DNA of 64,000 nucleotides from Pseudalkalibacillus salsuginis (GCF_021646685.1 NZ_JAKJHW010000002.1:496001-560000); one strand, 5' to 3'; numbered from the stretch's first letter, positions 29,335-38,633 are shown. The notes: a model not told the origin generated them from the letters alone. Translations and numbers: made by a program.

Positions 29335-29772
29335 TCATTCGTCTCCTTTTATTTCATCCAGTGCATTCATAGTCATCTTTTTTATCTTTTGGACTAAGTC
29401 ATCCGCTTCTGCTGTCGTTAAGCCGGATGAAATCGTTTGAGTCCAATAATTCAGTTTGGTTTTAATAAAATTGCGCATCTCTAATCCTTTAGCAGTTAAT
29501 GTGACCAAATACGCTCTACTGTCATTTGGATCACGGGTTCTTTTTACATAACCGAGTTTTTCAAGTCGTCCAATTGCACGCGCTGTAGCAGCTTTGTTAA
29601 TAAATAGATTGGTGGACAGCCGCTCTTGGGAAATACCATCTTTTTCATACAGATTAACTAAAAAGATGTATTCAGATGAGTTAATATCGTAATCTTTTAA
29701 CTCTCTGTTCAGGTAAATTTGAAATTGACGATGTAGCACGGAAATCCATCTGGCAATGCTTTCTTTTTTCAC
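29335..29772 (-). CDS. MarR-family regulator
   Basis: 145 aa; GTG start behind GGAG (7 nt). Winged-helix features: SSEYIFLVNLYEKDGISQER, INKAATARAIGRLEKLGYVK and RDPNDSRAYLVTLTAKG. Its own upstream region carries AGTTGA-N4-TCAACT (29834-29849). The same type of site occurs twice upstream of the haloalkane dehalogenase gene, so this protein probably controls both. The original partner gene downstream (MBL fold) is destroyed. Confidence 0.9.
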   Translation of the reverse strand: MKKESIARWISVLHRQFQIYLNRELKDYDINSSEYIFLVNLYEKDGISQERLSTNLFINKAATARAIGRLEKLGYVKRTRDPNDSRAYLVTLTAKGLEMRNFIKTKLNYWTQTISSGLTTAEADDLVQKIKKMTMNALDEIKGDE

Positions 29773-30096
29773 AAGTATGCTCCTTTTCGTATAGTATACT
29801 AGTCAACCATATGAAAGAATATACCATCAATTAAGTTGAGCAGTCAACTAAAACTGGTATTATATCGTTAAAAGCAGAAATCATTTTCGCATCCTAATCG
29901 GGGGATGTCCGCGACAAGTCCAAAAGCGGAGCGATAGATAGAAAAAATGTAAAACACAATGATATCATGGGATTATTTGCTCTTGTTAAAAAGACAAAAG
30001 AGAGCCAAATAGAGCCCTCTCTCATTCAAAAACCACAACATATTTTCATACATGTTAATACATGAAATTTATTAAGAACCATAGCCACCTAAACAG
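29773..30096. other. Intergenic region between marR and the DUF5519 gene
   Basis: 324 bp. Contains the MarR operator at 29834-29849, a half-site TAGTCAACCAT at 29800-29810, and a weak terminator for the dehalogenase operon on the minus strand near 29990-30026 (AGAGAG/CTCTCT arms followed by TTTTGTCTTTTT). No gene seen. Confidence 0.5.
29834..29849. promoter_or_regulatory. MarR operator upstream of marR
   Basis: AGTTGAGCAGTCAACT: 6-bp arms AGTTGA/TCAACT with 4 nt between, 62 bp upstream of the marR start. Matches the sites at 31446-31461 and 31485-31500. Confidence 0.65.
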
Positions 30097-30420
30097 TTAG
30101 GAACGATTTCTGTTTTTCATAAGATCATACTTGAAGTGCAAAAGTTCGACTGCTTTGATAATATCCTTATCAGACATCAAATAAACAGATACCCAACCTG
30201 AATCAGGGTACATGTGGTGGGGTTGGGCGAATCCATTGGCAACCACTTCATCTCGTTTAGATTTTGGTAAAAATAGATCGATGAGATAATCTCCATGTAT
30301 GTGACCAATTTCTTTGCCTTCAAAAATGAATTCAATTCCTCCGTATCGGTGATCTTGAACTGTTACTCCAGTCCAAGAAAGTAATTCATCCACTATGTCG
30401 TCCCTTCGAGTTACTGTCAT
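30097..30420 (-). CDS. DUF5519 (luciferase-domain) protein
   Basis: About 107 aa from the ATG at 30420, 11 nt behind AGAAGGG; a GTG at 30432 is directly against that site and less likely. It matches DUF5519: VTVQDHRYGGIEFIFEGKEI, IGHIHGDYLIDLFLP, AQPHHMYPDSGWVSVYLMSD. The conserved His and Tyr/Trp residues are in place, but no reaction is established for the family. It follows the dehalogenase gene by about 110 bp, probably in the same operon. Confidence 0.85.
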   Translation of the reverse strand: MTVTRRDDIVDELLSWTGVTVQDHRYGGIEFIFEGKEIGHIHGDYLIDLFLPKSKRDEVVANGFAQPHHMYPDSGWVSVYLMSDKDIIKAVELLHFKYDLMKNRNRS

Positions 30421-30531
30421 CTTATCAGTCACCCTTCTCTGCCGTTGAGTCTGTTAATAAACACGCATGTCTCGTTCCAATATGCAAGTTCTCAAAAGAA
30501 AGATTACCAAATAATCCATAATGCTTAAATT

Positions 30532-31410
30532 CTATTTCAACCTTTTCAACCAAGAAGCAAGAGCCTTCCCAACCTCATCAGGTGCATCTTCCATTGGATA
30601 ATGTCGTCCTGGCACTGTAATTTCTGTCTGCTCTGGCCAACTGCGACAAAAATCTAGGTGGGATTGTGGAGTTCTTCCATGTTCTGTATGGATGAATAGT
30701 TTTGGAATGGGACTTTGTGCTAACCAATTTCCATAAGCTGTGACAATTTCGGTCACATCCGCTGAATCGTCATCAAAAGGAAGTTGTCGCGCCCAAGATA
30801 ACATCGGACGACGCCCTTCACCTGGTTCTATAAAGGGGCGGTGATACTGCGCCACCTCTTCCTCCGTCAACTCACGTAAAATATTAACGGGAAGATTGAT
30901 ATTGAGAAAGGAGTTTTGTTCCAGTACCATCTTTTCTCCTTCTGGAGATCGCAATGCTTGAAAGATCTTACGCCCTTGTTCTGGCATCTCGCTCCAGCTA
31001 CGGGATTTGATAATCGCTTCCGTATAAACGATGCCGTCCACAGCACCAGGGTGACGCCTTGCCCAATCAAAGCCCAAAGCTGAACCCCAATCGTGTACTA
31101 CGAAGGTGATATTTTTATAGATTCCAAGTTTGTTGAGAAGCTCATCGAGATATTTCCGATGCTCAACAAAGGTGTAGGAGTCCGGACCGCTAACCGGTAA
31201 TTTATCGGAATCTCCCATCCCAATTAAATCAGGGGCAATGCAGCGCCCATATTCTTGTGCATAAGGAATAATGTTACGCCATAGATAAGAGGACGCGGGA
31301 TTACCATGCAAGAAAACGATTGGATCACCACTTCCAACCTCTACATATGCCATTTCTAAATCGAAAACCTGTTGATGCTTTTTTTTGTAAGGAAATGCTC
31401 CACTAATCAT
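30532..31410 (-). CDS. Haloalkane dehalogenase-type alpha/beta hydrolase
   Basis: About 292 aa, close to the DhaA/LinB length. The nucleophile is Asp in FVVHDWGSALGFDWARRHPG, the dehalogenase signature. The halide-binding region is HGNPASSYLWRN, and the catalytic His lies in VPGRHYPMEDAPDEVG. These enzymes hydrolyse the C-halogen bond to an alcohol plus halide in the cytosol. The start is the ATG at 31410, 8 nt behind AGAAGGG. Two MarR-type operators lie upstream, suggesting induction by a substrate-like ligand. Related esterases share the fold, so the true substrate is inferred. Confidence 0.85.
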   Translation of the reverse strand: MISGAFPYKKKHQQVFDLEMAYVEVGSGDPIVFLHGNPASSYLWRNIIPYAQEYGRCIAPDLIGMGDSDKLPVSGPDSYTFVEHRKYLDELLNKLGIYKNITFVVHDWGSALGFDWARRHPGAVDGIVYTEAIIKSRSWSEMPEQGRKIFQALRSPEGEKMVLEQNSFLNINLPVNILRELTEEEVAQYHRPFIEPGEGRRPMLSWARQLPFDDDSADVTEIVTAYGNWLAQSPIPKLFIHTEHGRTPQSHLDFCRSWPEQTEITVPGRHYPMEDAPDEVGKALASWLKRLK

Positions 31411-31445
31411 ATAACTCACCCTTCTATTCGGTGTATCTTGTTTTT

Positions 31446-31500
31446 AGTTGACTTGTCAACTTAATTGAAAGTATAGTCTTTTTTAATTGATAAGTCAACT
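31446..31500. promoter_or_regulatory. Two MarR operators upstream of the dehalogenase operon
   Basis: Site 1 is AGTTGAC-TT-GTCAACT (31446-31461). Site 2 is the weaker AATTGATAAGTCAACT (31485-31500), 39 bp further upstream centre to centre. Both match the site in front of the MarR gene at 29772. Confidence 0.65.
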
Positions 31501-31598
31501 ATATATTTGCTTGTTATTAACATGACGGGTAGCAGCCATTCATCCACAAAAGTATTGGTCCATTCTTCCAAAGGCAGATAGAAATAATTCATTTGCGG

Positions 31599-32219
31599 TT
31601 AATAGCCTGGTACTGTGTTGATCAACTTAGGACCATTAGTTGTACGTAAAAGAATAGAGGGCTGCCCTTTAGAATATTCAATCAGGGAGATGGCCCCATC
31701 TTGTCTTTCGACTAAGGGATCGATTCTTACATTCGCTTCCTCAAAAGCAGAAACGATCTCTTTGGCGATATTGATCGACATATCGTTTGCCCGTATGATG
31801 ATATCCAAATCACTTGTTTCCGTTATAGTCGGTTGACCGCTTGCCAATTCAAATCCGACACTCCCTGTCGGTCCCCAGGATAGCTGATACTGTTGGAGGA
31901 CCGACTCAACCAGGTTCAATGCTTGAAAAACACCGAAATCTTCATAACAAGGATGGCTTCTCCATTTTTGCGCTGCAGCCAATTGTTCAGGTGTGATGCG
32001 TTCGGTTACATCACTTAAAGGGATGAATGCCCCGAATCTTTCCGTCCTCGTTTTTCCTCTAATACCAATCGGGACATCTCCATCGATGATCGGAGCCCGT
32101 CTTACCACAACGAATCGAACCTCTGATATAGACCTGGAAAGCCATTCAGGTACATTTTCTTTTTCGATCAAATGATTTCCCTCTTTGATTTTCAGCAAAT
32201 CATGAGGCTGGATCACCAT
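31599..32219 (-). CDS. mdcG: Malonate decarboxylase holo-ACP synthase (phosphoribosyl-dephospho-CoA transferase)
   Basis: 206 aa. Transfers the 2'-(5''-triphosphoribosyl)-3'-dephospho-CoA prosthetic group to the Ser of MdcC, like CitX/MdcG. Supporting text: FVVVRRAPIIDGDVPIGIRG, RFGAFIPLSDV and the nucleotidyltransferase-like block PTITETSDLDIIIRANDMS, with the metal-binding DLD. The start codon overlaps the mdcDE stop (ATGGTGA). It is the last gene of the mdc operon. The region 31501-31598 after it shows no clear terminator. Confidence 0.9.
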   Translation of the reverse strand: MVIQPHDLLKIKEGNHLIEKENVPEWLSRSISEVRFVVVRRAPIIDGDVPIGIRGKTRTERFGAFIPLSDVTERITPEQLAAAQKWRSHPCYEDFGVFQALNLVESVLQQYQLSWGPTGSVGFELASGQPTITETSDLDIIIRANDMSINIAKEIVSAFEEANVRIDPLVERQDGAISLIEYSKGQPSILLRTTNGPKLINTVPGY

Positions 32220-33898
32220 TGTTCCTCCAACCTTTTTCGAACCAAGATGGATGCTCTTCGTCCATCGTTTTGCGTGAAGCGATGTTCCAGACCCGTTGAT
32301 CCACTTTTCACATCTCTGATCGCTTCATGAATCCTTTCCATGACGTTATCGGAATCTTCTTTGGTGGGGGTGTTTGCATCGACGCCATCAATAATGCCAA
32401 ACAAAGCACCCAGCGTTGCAAACGAATGGATGTCATAGGCCATTGCAGGGACCTTTTCAGTCGCTTTTTCCAATTCTTCAATGGAACGGCGTGTGATTCT
32501 TGCAGCAGATTGCTTGGACATGACATGGACATTGACTGCTTCATCATTCAGTGCCAATATTCTGTTTGCCTGCATTCCGTGAGCCAAAAAGGCGCCTGAA
32601 ATCGCCTTTCCGACAATGAGGCTGATGACAGGGTGGCCCGCCTGCCTTGCCGTTGCATAAGCATCTACTGCAGCTGCACATGATAGATGGATCCCCAGCA
32701 ATTCTTCACGATAGCCATATGCCTGGCTTGGTACATCAACAATCGCAACGATTGCGCGCTTCTCTCCATGACGGTCTTCTTCAACCGCTTCACGGACACA
32801 TTCAGCAATTGCCCACCCTTCCTCTAAGCCTACTTCTCCATTTCGGGCACGGGGAAATCGACTGTTCGGATTCGGGATGACGGCAATGAAGCGGGCTCTG
32901 TCTCCACCAATACCCTTGTCAGTCCATAATATCGACTGCACTTCCGCATGTTTCGATGAGGTACCAGCCAACGCTTCGAACCATCGTTGCCCTCTGCTAT
33001 AGGAAGTTTCTCCATTTTTGGGTTCATGAAATGCGGATGTTTGCTGAACAGGTTTTCCTTCCGCAATCTGTTTCCAGAGCTCCCTCATCTCGATAGGCTG
33101 CATTTTATAAGAAGGATCCGTTGCTTTTAAAAGGGTTTGATAACGTGCAACCTGGGTGCTTCGCGGTTTTTCCGTTTCGGGTTTATCAAATACAGCATGA
33201 ATGGCCTCTTTCATTGAAGGAATATCATCTTCGACCAACATGTCTGCAAGACCAGTTACCACCCTCTGTTCTCCGCCAATCGTTTGCCAGACCTGTTGTC
33301 TGTTTTGTGAGTCGAATTCTTCAAGTCCTGCTTCCTGCTCGATGACTTCGGGACCATTCAACGCCAAACGAGCTTCACGGGTCATGATCAATTTACTGAA
33401 TAATCCTGCTGTAATCGACATTCCACCAAATGAACCGATTTTTCCAGGAATCAGCCCGACAACTGGTGTGTAATTTCGCAGTTCAATGATGGCAGAGCCA
33501 ATTTCTGCGATTGCTAGCAGTCCATAATTGGCTTCCTGCAGACGAACGCCACCTGTATCGAAAATGAGGATCGGACGTACAGGGATCCCATTTTTATTGT
33601 CCCGCAATGCTAACTCCAATGCCCCGGCAATCTTCGCCCCTGAAACCTCTCCGATCCCGCCGCCTTGAAAGTCGCCCTCGATTGAAATGATGACGGCAGG
33701 TTCACCTTTTATGTAACCTTTTGCTACAACCACGCCATCATCACTTTGAGGAACAATCCCTTGTGCCGCCAAATGAGGAGATTCCAGTTGTTCAAAAGGT
33801 CCGAGCAGTTCCCGGAACGTCCCTTCATCTAAAATGGCCTTTGCTCTGCTGCGGGCATCCAACTCTACTAAACTAGTTTTCAAGTTGTTCAACGTCAT
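32213..33898 (-). CDS. mdcDE: Malonate decarboxylase beta-gamma fusion subunit
   Basis: 561 aa combining MdcD (about 1-290) and MdcE (about 310-561), which are separate polypeptides in Pseudomonas and Klebsiella. Both halves have the carboxyltransferase crotonase-like fold. The beta half shows GGGIGEVSGAKIAGALELAL and GKIGSFGGMSITAGLFSKL. The gamma half shows RGQRWFEALAG, IVDVPSQAYGYREELLGIHL and IVGKAISGAFLAHGMQANRI. It decarboxylates malonyl-S-ACP to acetyl-S-ACP + CO2. No biotin carrier gene is present, so the system is biotin-independent. It overlaps mdcC by 26 nt. Confidence 0.93.
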   Translation of the reverse strand: MTLNNLKTSLVELDARSRAKAILDEGTFRELLGPFEQLESPHLAAQGIVPQSDDGVVVAKGYIKGEPAVIISIEGDFQGGGIGEVSGAKIAGALELALRDNKNGIPVRPILIFDTGGVRLQEANYGLLAIAEIGSAIIELRNYTPVVGLIPGKIGSFGGMSITAGLFSKLIMTREARLALNGPEVIEQEAGLEEFDSQNRQQVWQTIGGEQRVVTGLADMLVEDDIPSMKEAIHAVFDKPETEKPRSTQVARYQTLLKATDPSYKMQPIEMRELWKQIAEGKPVQQTSAFHEPKNGETSYSRGQRWFEALAGTSSKHAEVQSILWTDKGIGGDRARFIAVIPNPNSRFPRARNGEVGLEEGWAIAECVREAVEEDRHGEKRAIVAIVDVPSQAYGYREELLGIHLSCAAAVDAYATARQAGHPVISLIVGKAISGAFLAHGMQANRILALNDEAVNVHVMSKQSAARITRRSIEELEKATEKVPAMAYDIHSFATLGALFGIIDGVDANTPTKEDSDNVMERIHEAIRDVKSGSTGLEHRFTQNDGRRASILVRKRLEEQW

Positions 33899-34187
33899 TC
33901 TGGCTCACCTCCAATGCTTGAGCTAATCGTAACTTGACCACTCCAGGTGTAGCGCCGAAATCATTGATCTTGATGTTGGCTGCCACATCATTTTCCTCGA
34001 AAAACCTTTCAAGGACATTCTGCCAGGTTCGGTCAAAACCTGTTGTGCCTGTCCTCACTGTCAATTTCACAAAGGGTTCTTCTGAAGGCTCCAGTAAAAT
34101 CTCCAAATCACCTGAACCAACTACTCCGACATGCGCACGTTTCGTCAACCGTCTAGTCGCAGGAAATTCAAGATGAATCGTATTCAT
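33873..34187 (-). CDS. mdcC: Malonate decarboxylase acyl-carrier protein (delta subunit)
   Basis: 104 aa from the ATG at 34187 (GGAGGTGTAGAA before it). MdcC carries the phosphoribosyl-dephospho-CoA arm on the Ser of the VGSGDLEILLEPS motif; the conserved INDFGATPGVVKLRL block follows. Acetyl and malonyl groups ride on this arm between MdcA and MdcDE. The gene starts 2 nt after the mdcB stop and overlaps mdcDE. Confidence 0.93.
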   Translation of the reverse strand: MNTIHLEFPATRRLTKRAHVGVVGSGDLEILLEPSEEPFVKLTVRTGTTGFDRTWQNVLERFFEENDVAANIKINDFGATPGVVKLRLAQALEVSQNDVEQLEN

Positions 34188-34189
34188 TT

Positions 34190-35062
34190 CTACACCTCCA
34201 CTAAATTTACACGTTTCCATGTTTCTGTTCGTTTTTGATCAATACTGTCAAGAAACAGGGCTGCTGCTAATAAATCAGCACTTCCGCCAGGGGAGACCTT
34301 ATATTCCATCAAGGCCTGGTCAAGTTCCTTCAGCGCCTGCCACCCTTCTGATGTTGAAACTCCCCCGTTGTCTATGACTTTCAGGGCTGCCGATTTCGTT
34401 ACATCCAATGCTTTCTTTCCACCCCTATGGAGGATGCATGTATCATCGACATGGGCATATAAAGTGATCAACGTTTCCAGCCTGGAACGTCTTTCTGACA
34501 ATCCTTTATGCCGTGCATGATACAATGCCGGTAGAGCAATTTTGATTACATGCGGGAAACCGAGCTGAGCTTCACCCTTTGCCCCAGGCACACCATAGCG
34601 TCGTTTGGCAACTGACCCATTGGTGGGAATATCAGGCGCGTATCGATCTTCCATTCCAGCGATCTTCCCTGCGGTGATTGCAATCTGTTTGACATCCGTT
34701 CTAGACGAATGGATTGCTGCACTTGCAACAAGCAACCCGATCGCCCAGATCGCTCCTTTATGTGTGTTGACACCTCCTGTCGTCTGCATCATCGTTTCTT
34801 CACCATTTCGTCCGATCACGGCGATTTTTTCGCGGAGTTGTTGTGTTGGCTCTTGACGGAAGGCCACGTATCCAATTTCCTCGAAGGTAGGGTATAAAGC
34901 ATGTGCAGACTTGATCATAAGGTTGAAATCCATATCTGTGTGTGTTCCATTATCCTGTTGATCGACAAGCCCTGGCTTTGGTGTCAGTTCAGCTTCATCC
35001 ACTAAAGCTTTGACGGCCAGGTCGGCCAATTCTTTACTGCATTCATCTGCATACCATGTCAT
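34190..35062 (-). CDS. mdcB: Triphosphoribosyl-dephospho-CoA synthase
   Basis: About 290 aa. Makes the MdcC prosthetic-group precursor from dephospho-CoA and ATP (CitG/MdcB family). Landmarks are LVDEAELTPKPGLVDQQDNG, TGGVNTHKGAIWAIGLLVA and YKVSPGGSADLLAAALFL. The ATG at 35062, behind AGGAGTGAGGAA, is preferred; a start at 35080 would overlap mdcA. It lies 11 nt after the mdcA stop. Confidence 0.92.
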   Translation of the reverse strand: MTWYADECSKELADLAVKALVDEAELTPKPGLVDQQDNGTHTDMDFNLMIKSAHALYPTFEEIGYVAFRQEPTQQLREKIAVIGRNGEETMMQTTGGVNTHKGAIWAIGLLVASAAIHSSRTDVKQIAITAGKIAGMEDRYAPDIPTNGSVAKRRYGVPGAKGEAQLGFPHVIKIALPALYHARHKGLSERRSRLETLITLYAHVDDTCILHRGGKKALDVTKSAALKVIDNGGVSTSEGWQALKELDQALMEYKVSPGGSADLLAAALFLDSIDQKRTETWKRVNLVEV

Positions 35063-35073
35063 TTCCTCACTCC

Positions 35074-36732
35074 TCACCAACTCCGGAATTTTGCAGGTGG
35101 TTCATACAATCCATCAGACCATTCAACAAGTTCTTCCACACTTTTAGCGGCTAAAAGTGAACGCTTCGCTTCTGTCCTTCGGATCCCAAGATCTTCAGGT
35201 AAAGCAACAAGCCCATTTTCTCGTAGTTTTCTCGTACGCTTTGTGTCATGTTCTAATCCAATTGGCGTTACGCCAGCCACAGCGGCAATTGCTTCCCGGC
35301 GTTCTTCCAAACTTGTTGCTTTGTACAGATAAGCGATCCCTTCTTCTGTGACTACATGCGTTACATCATCCCCATAGATCATTACAGGAGTTGTAGCCAG
35401 ATCAGCTTCTCTCCCCACATCTATTGCATCCAGGGATTCCACGAAAACAGGCGAATTTCCGGATTGGAAAGTCTCAACGACTTGGACGACGAGCTTTTTC
35501 CCTCTGGCAAGTGGATCATCAGAGGTCATCATATTCAGCCAGGCTGGGGTCGAATGTCTTCTTCCCCTTGGATCATGTCCCATATTCGGTGCCCCGCCGA
35601 ACCCTGCCAGACGCCCTGACGTGACGGTTGAAGAATTTCCATCACGATCGATTTGAAGCGTAGATCCGACAAAAAGGTCGACAGCATACTGACCGGCTAA
35701 CTGTGAAAGGGTCCGGTTCGAGCGTAGACTTCCATCTTTTCCAGTGAAGAACACGTCCGGCCTAGCCGCGATATAGTTCTCCATTCCTACTTCCCCACCG
35801 AAACAATGGATGCTTTCGACCCAACCACTTTCAATTGCAGGTATGAGCGTCGGATGCGGATTTAACGCCCAATGCCTGCAGATCTTTCCTTTAAGGCCTA
35901 GCTGTTCGCCATATGTCGGTAACAATAATTCGATCGCCCCGGTGTTGTAACCGATTCCATGATTAAGCGACTGGACGTCATGCCGCTCATAAACCCCTCG
36001 AATCGTCATCATCGCCATCAGGATCTGGAGTTCCGTAATATGACGTGGATCCCTTGTGAATAAAGGTTCCAGTACGAGAGGTCGATCCGCCACAACAACA
36101 AAATCGATCCATGTACCGGGGATGTCTACTCGTGGTAACTCATCCACCAATTCGTTGACCTGTGCGATGACGATTCCATCTTTAAATGCAGCCGCCTCCA
36201 CGAGCGTTGGTGTTTCCTCTGTATTAGCCCCTGTATAAAGGTTTCCTTCCTGATCCGCTTTTTCTGCAGCAACGAGTACCACCGATGGAATCAGGTCCAC
36301 GAACAATCGACTGTATAACTCTAAGTATGTATGGATTTCCCCCATTGTCAGCTTTCCATCTTCCAGCATTTGTGCTATTCGCAAGCTTTGAGGTCCCGCA
36401 TAGGCAAAATCCACTTTGTTTGCAATTCCTTTTTCAAACAGGTCCAAATGCTCAGGACGTGAAATACTGGACATGATCATATGTAAATCATGGATTTTTT
36501 TTGGATCCACCTCATTGAGGGCAGAAGAAAGAAATGAGGCCTGTTTCTGATTATTCCCCTCCAGAACGACGCGATCTCCCGGTTTGATCAATTTTTCCAT
36601 AGCCTCGACGATTCGATCTGTCGGTATGACCTTTCCTGACGCGATTCCCGCAATACCAGCAACACGTTCCGCTTTAGCATCTCGTTTCGTTGTCCATGAA
36701 CGACCTTTCGTCATTTGATTCAATCCAGTCAT
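35074..36732 (-). CDS. mdcA: Malonate decarboxylase alpha subunit (acetyl-ACP:malonate ACP transferase)
   Basis: 552 aa, the normal size. MdcA swaps the acetyl on MdcC for malonate, releasing acetate and forming malonyl-S-ACP. The sequence has the CoA-transferase-like halves: GKVIPTDRIVEAMEKLIKPG and VVLEGNNQKQASFLSSALNE near the start, MNHGIGYNTGAIELLLPTYG-like text in the middle (LNHGIGYNTGAIELLLPTYG), and GGAPNMGHDPRGRRHSTPAW. It is the second gene of the operon, 40 bp after mdcH. Confidence 0.95.
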   Translation of the reverse strand: MTGLNQMTKGRSWTTKRDAKAERVAGIAGIASGKVIPTDRIVEAMEKLIKPGDRVVLEGNNQKQASFLSSALNEVDPKKIHDLHMIMSSISRPEHLDLFEKGIANKVDFAYAGPQSLRIAQMLEDGKLTMGEIHTYLELYSRLFVDLIPSVVLVAAEKADQEGNLYTGANTEETPTLVEAAAFKDGIVIAQVNELVDELPRVDIPGTWIDFVVVADRPLVLEPLFTRDPRHITELQILMAMMTIRGVYERHDVQSLNHGIGYNTGAIELLLPTYGEQLGLKGKICRHWALNPHPTLIPAIESGWVESIHCFGGEVGMENYIAARPDVFFTGKDGSLRSNRTLSQLAGQYAVDLFVGSTLQIDRDGNSSTVTSGRLAGFGGAPNMGHDPRGRRHSTPAWLNMMTSDDPLARGKKLVVQVVETFQSGNSPVFVESLDAIDVGREADLATTPVMIYGDDVTHVVTEEGIAYLYKATSLEERREAIAAVAGVTPIGLEHDTKRTRKLRENGLVALPEDLGIRRTEAKRSLLAAKSVEELVEWSDGLYEPPAKFRSW

Positions 36733-36772
36733 TTTACATCCTTCCTTTCAACTTTTTAAAATCTGTTCATTG

Positions 36773-37702
36773 TCACATCTGCCGGATCTGTTCAGTCAAC
36801 ATTTTCGCTGAATGCAAACCGCTGGCTGAAACAGCAAGCGAACGGGCTGTGGGAAAAGACTGGCAGACCAGATCTGTCAATACACGTCCAGGCATCAACT
36901 CGATAAATAATCGAGCACCCAGTTCATAATATAAGGAAATGACCTCATGCCAACGGACAGGGTGCGCTACACTGGAAGCTAAGTCCTCCTTTATCGCTTC
37001 GGCATCACGTAAAGGCCTGGCATTTCTGTTCCCTGCATAAGGTATGGAAGGATTCCTGAATGGGATGGGTTTTAAAGACTGATCCAGCTTCTCGGCTACA
37101 GTTCCCATCAACGGACAGTGTGATGGGACATTGACATTCAGACGCTCAGCCTTCCTTGCCCCCTTGTTCCTCATCACTTCCAATGCCCGATCCACACCTG
37201 AAAGCGAGCCGGAAACCGTAAACTGATCATCCGAGTTCACGTTAGCCAGATACACTGGTCCGTCCTCTGTCTTTTCCTTCTCAATGATCTCTTCCACTTT
37301 TCTCTTTGTGAGACCTGAAATCACGCCCATTCCATATCCGGTTGGATAGGCTTCCTCCATCCACTCTCCTCTTCGTTTCACGATGGATATAGCATCCCGG
37401 AACTCCATTACACCTGCCACTACAGCAGATCCGAACGCTCCCACAGAGTGACCTGCCACCATATCCGGCTTTACCCCTTCTGCTTTCAAGGCTCTGGCAG
37501 TTGCTATACCAGTAACCAACAAACATACCTGCACATTCCGATTCGAATTCAACCTATCTTTGTTATCTAGCTGGTTTACATCTTCATCAAGCACATCACT
37601 TGCTTCATCGATTGTACGCCTGATAACTGGATGATCCGGTAAATTGCTGATCATGTCAGGTTCCTGGGAGCCTTGTCCTGGAAACAAGAAAGCTACCTTC
37701 AC
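36773..37702 (-). CDS. mdcH: Malonyl-CoA:ACP transacylase of the malonate decarboxylase system
   Basis: About 309 aa. Loads the first malonyl group onto MdcC so the decarboxylase cycle can begin. FabD-type features: FLFPGQGSQEPDM, GHSVGAFGSAVVAG (nucleophile Ser) and NVPSHCPLM with its conserved His. The frame is open to 37750, but that start lies in the operator; a GTG at 37702 gives the family-typical MKVAFLFPGQGSQ. mdcH is the first gene here, whereas in Gram-negative operons it is usually last. Confidence 0.9.
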   Translation of the reverse strand: MKVAFLFPGQGSQEPDMISNLPDHPVIRRTIDEASDVLDEDVNQLDNKDRLNSNRNVQVCLLVTGIATARALKAEGVKPDMVAGHSVGAFGSAVVAGVMEFRDAISIVKRRGEWMEEAYPTGYGMGVISGLTKRKVEEIIEKEKTEDGPVYLANVNSDDQFTVSGSLSGVDRALEVMRNKGARKAERLNVNVPSHCPLMGTVAEKLDQSLKPIPFRNPSIPYAGNRNARPLRDAEAIKEDLASSVAHPVRWHEVISLYYELGARLFIELMPGRVLTDLVCQSFPTARSLAVSASGLHSAKMLTEQIRQM

Positions 37703-37732
37703 TTTTATCACTCTTCTCATCATCAGTTTTTG

Positions 37733-37751
37733 ATTGTCGTCTGTCGACAAT
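37733..37751. promoter_or_regulatory. GntR operator 1, upstream of the mdc operon
   Basis: ATTGTCG-N5-CGACAAT, perfect 7-bp arms. Related sites at 37 bp-to-kb distance (38517-38535 and 38634-38652) share the TGTCGA core. Probable binding site of the GntR protein encoded next door. Confidence 0.65.
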
Positions 37752-37812
37752 GTTCACAAAAACACAATCCAGGTGTTTCTATTCGATATCACCTGGAACA
37801 CTGGGAAACATG

Positions 37813-38490
37813 CTATGATTTCTTCTCATCCAGTCTGCCCTGTTGAAATAAACAATTCCGGACGTTCAAGATTACATCTCGATTATGCTGATTCAATACA
37901 TCCGTCGCTTCTTGGATTTTATTTTTTTTCAGCATATCTATGATAATCGCATGCTCTTTAAGGGACTTCTGTATCTTTCCTTCAGTCCCGAAAGAAAGGT
38001 TCTGAATTCTCAACAGAGGCAGCTTCAGTTTTGAATACATTTTTTTTATGACGTCACTCTTGCTGCTTTTTATAAGGCCCATATGAAATGAATGATTGAG
38101 CTGCGTATATTCGTCAACCTCAACCCCATCTTGCATTTTTGCAAGGATCGATTTCATCTCTTCAAGGATTTTCGCATCTACACCATATTCAGCTATCCGG
38201 TTCATCGCCATAGATTCCAACATTGTTCTGATTTCCAACAGATCATATATCTCGGTTTCACTATACGCTTTTACGACTGCCCCTTTCCGAGGGATCCGTT
38301 CTACCAGTCCTTCAATCGTCAGCAGGAATATCGCCTCTCTTACAGGAGCCCGACTGGTTCCATATTGTTCTGCATATGTACTTTCAATCAGCTTCTCTCC
38401 AGGATTCAACTCACCAGTAATGATTTGTTCTGTAATATGTTCTGCAATATGATTGGATAACGCATTATTGCTTAAATCGATTCTTCCCAT
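37813..38490 (-). CDS. GntR-family (FCD) regulator of malonate genes
   Basis: 225 aa; the ATG at 38490 has GGGAGGG 7 nt upstream. The winged helix (IAEHITEQIITGELNPGEKL, YGTSRAPVREAIFLLTIEGL) is followed by an FCD domain (HSFHMGLIKSSKSDVIKKMY). It lies between the mdc operon and madLM. GntR regulators of this kind (for example MdcY) repress malonate genes until malonate is present. The three TGTCGA-type sites around it support autoregulation and control of both units. Confidence 0.88.
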   Translation of the reverse strand: MGRIDLSNNALSNHIAEHITEQIITGELNPGEKLIESTYAEQYGTSRAPVREAIFLLTIEGLVERIPRKGAVVKAYSETEIYDLLEIRTMLESMAMNRIAEYGVDAKILEEMKSILAKMQDGVEVDEYTQLNHSFHMGLIKSSKSDVIKKMYSKLKLPLLRIQNLSFGTEGKIQKSLKEHAIIIDMLKKNKIQEATDVLNQHNRDVILNVRNCLFQQGRLDEKKS

Positions 38491-38516
38491 CATGTGGCCC
38501 TCCCGTATATCGATCG

Positions 38517-38535
38517 TTTGGTCGACTGTCGATTT
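38517..38535. promoter_or_regulatory. GntR operator 2, upstream of the GntR gene
   Basis: TTTGGTCGACTGTCGATTT, aligning with operator 1 across GTCG-N-CTGTCGA, 27 bp upstream of the GntR start codon. Confidence 0.55.
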
Positions 38536-38633
38536 AAATTATAACATCCTGATTATCCATTATTCAATATTTTTAGAAAATTTAAAAAAGGATTTGATTT
38601 TTTAACCCATCCCCTTTATGATGAGTGATATAA

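Noticed and set aside
37703..37750. Longer mdcH start at 37750
   Set aside because: It overlaps the GntR operator, and the extra residues have no counterpart in the family.
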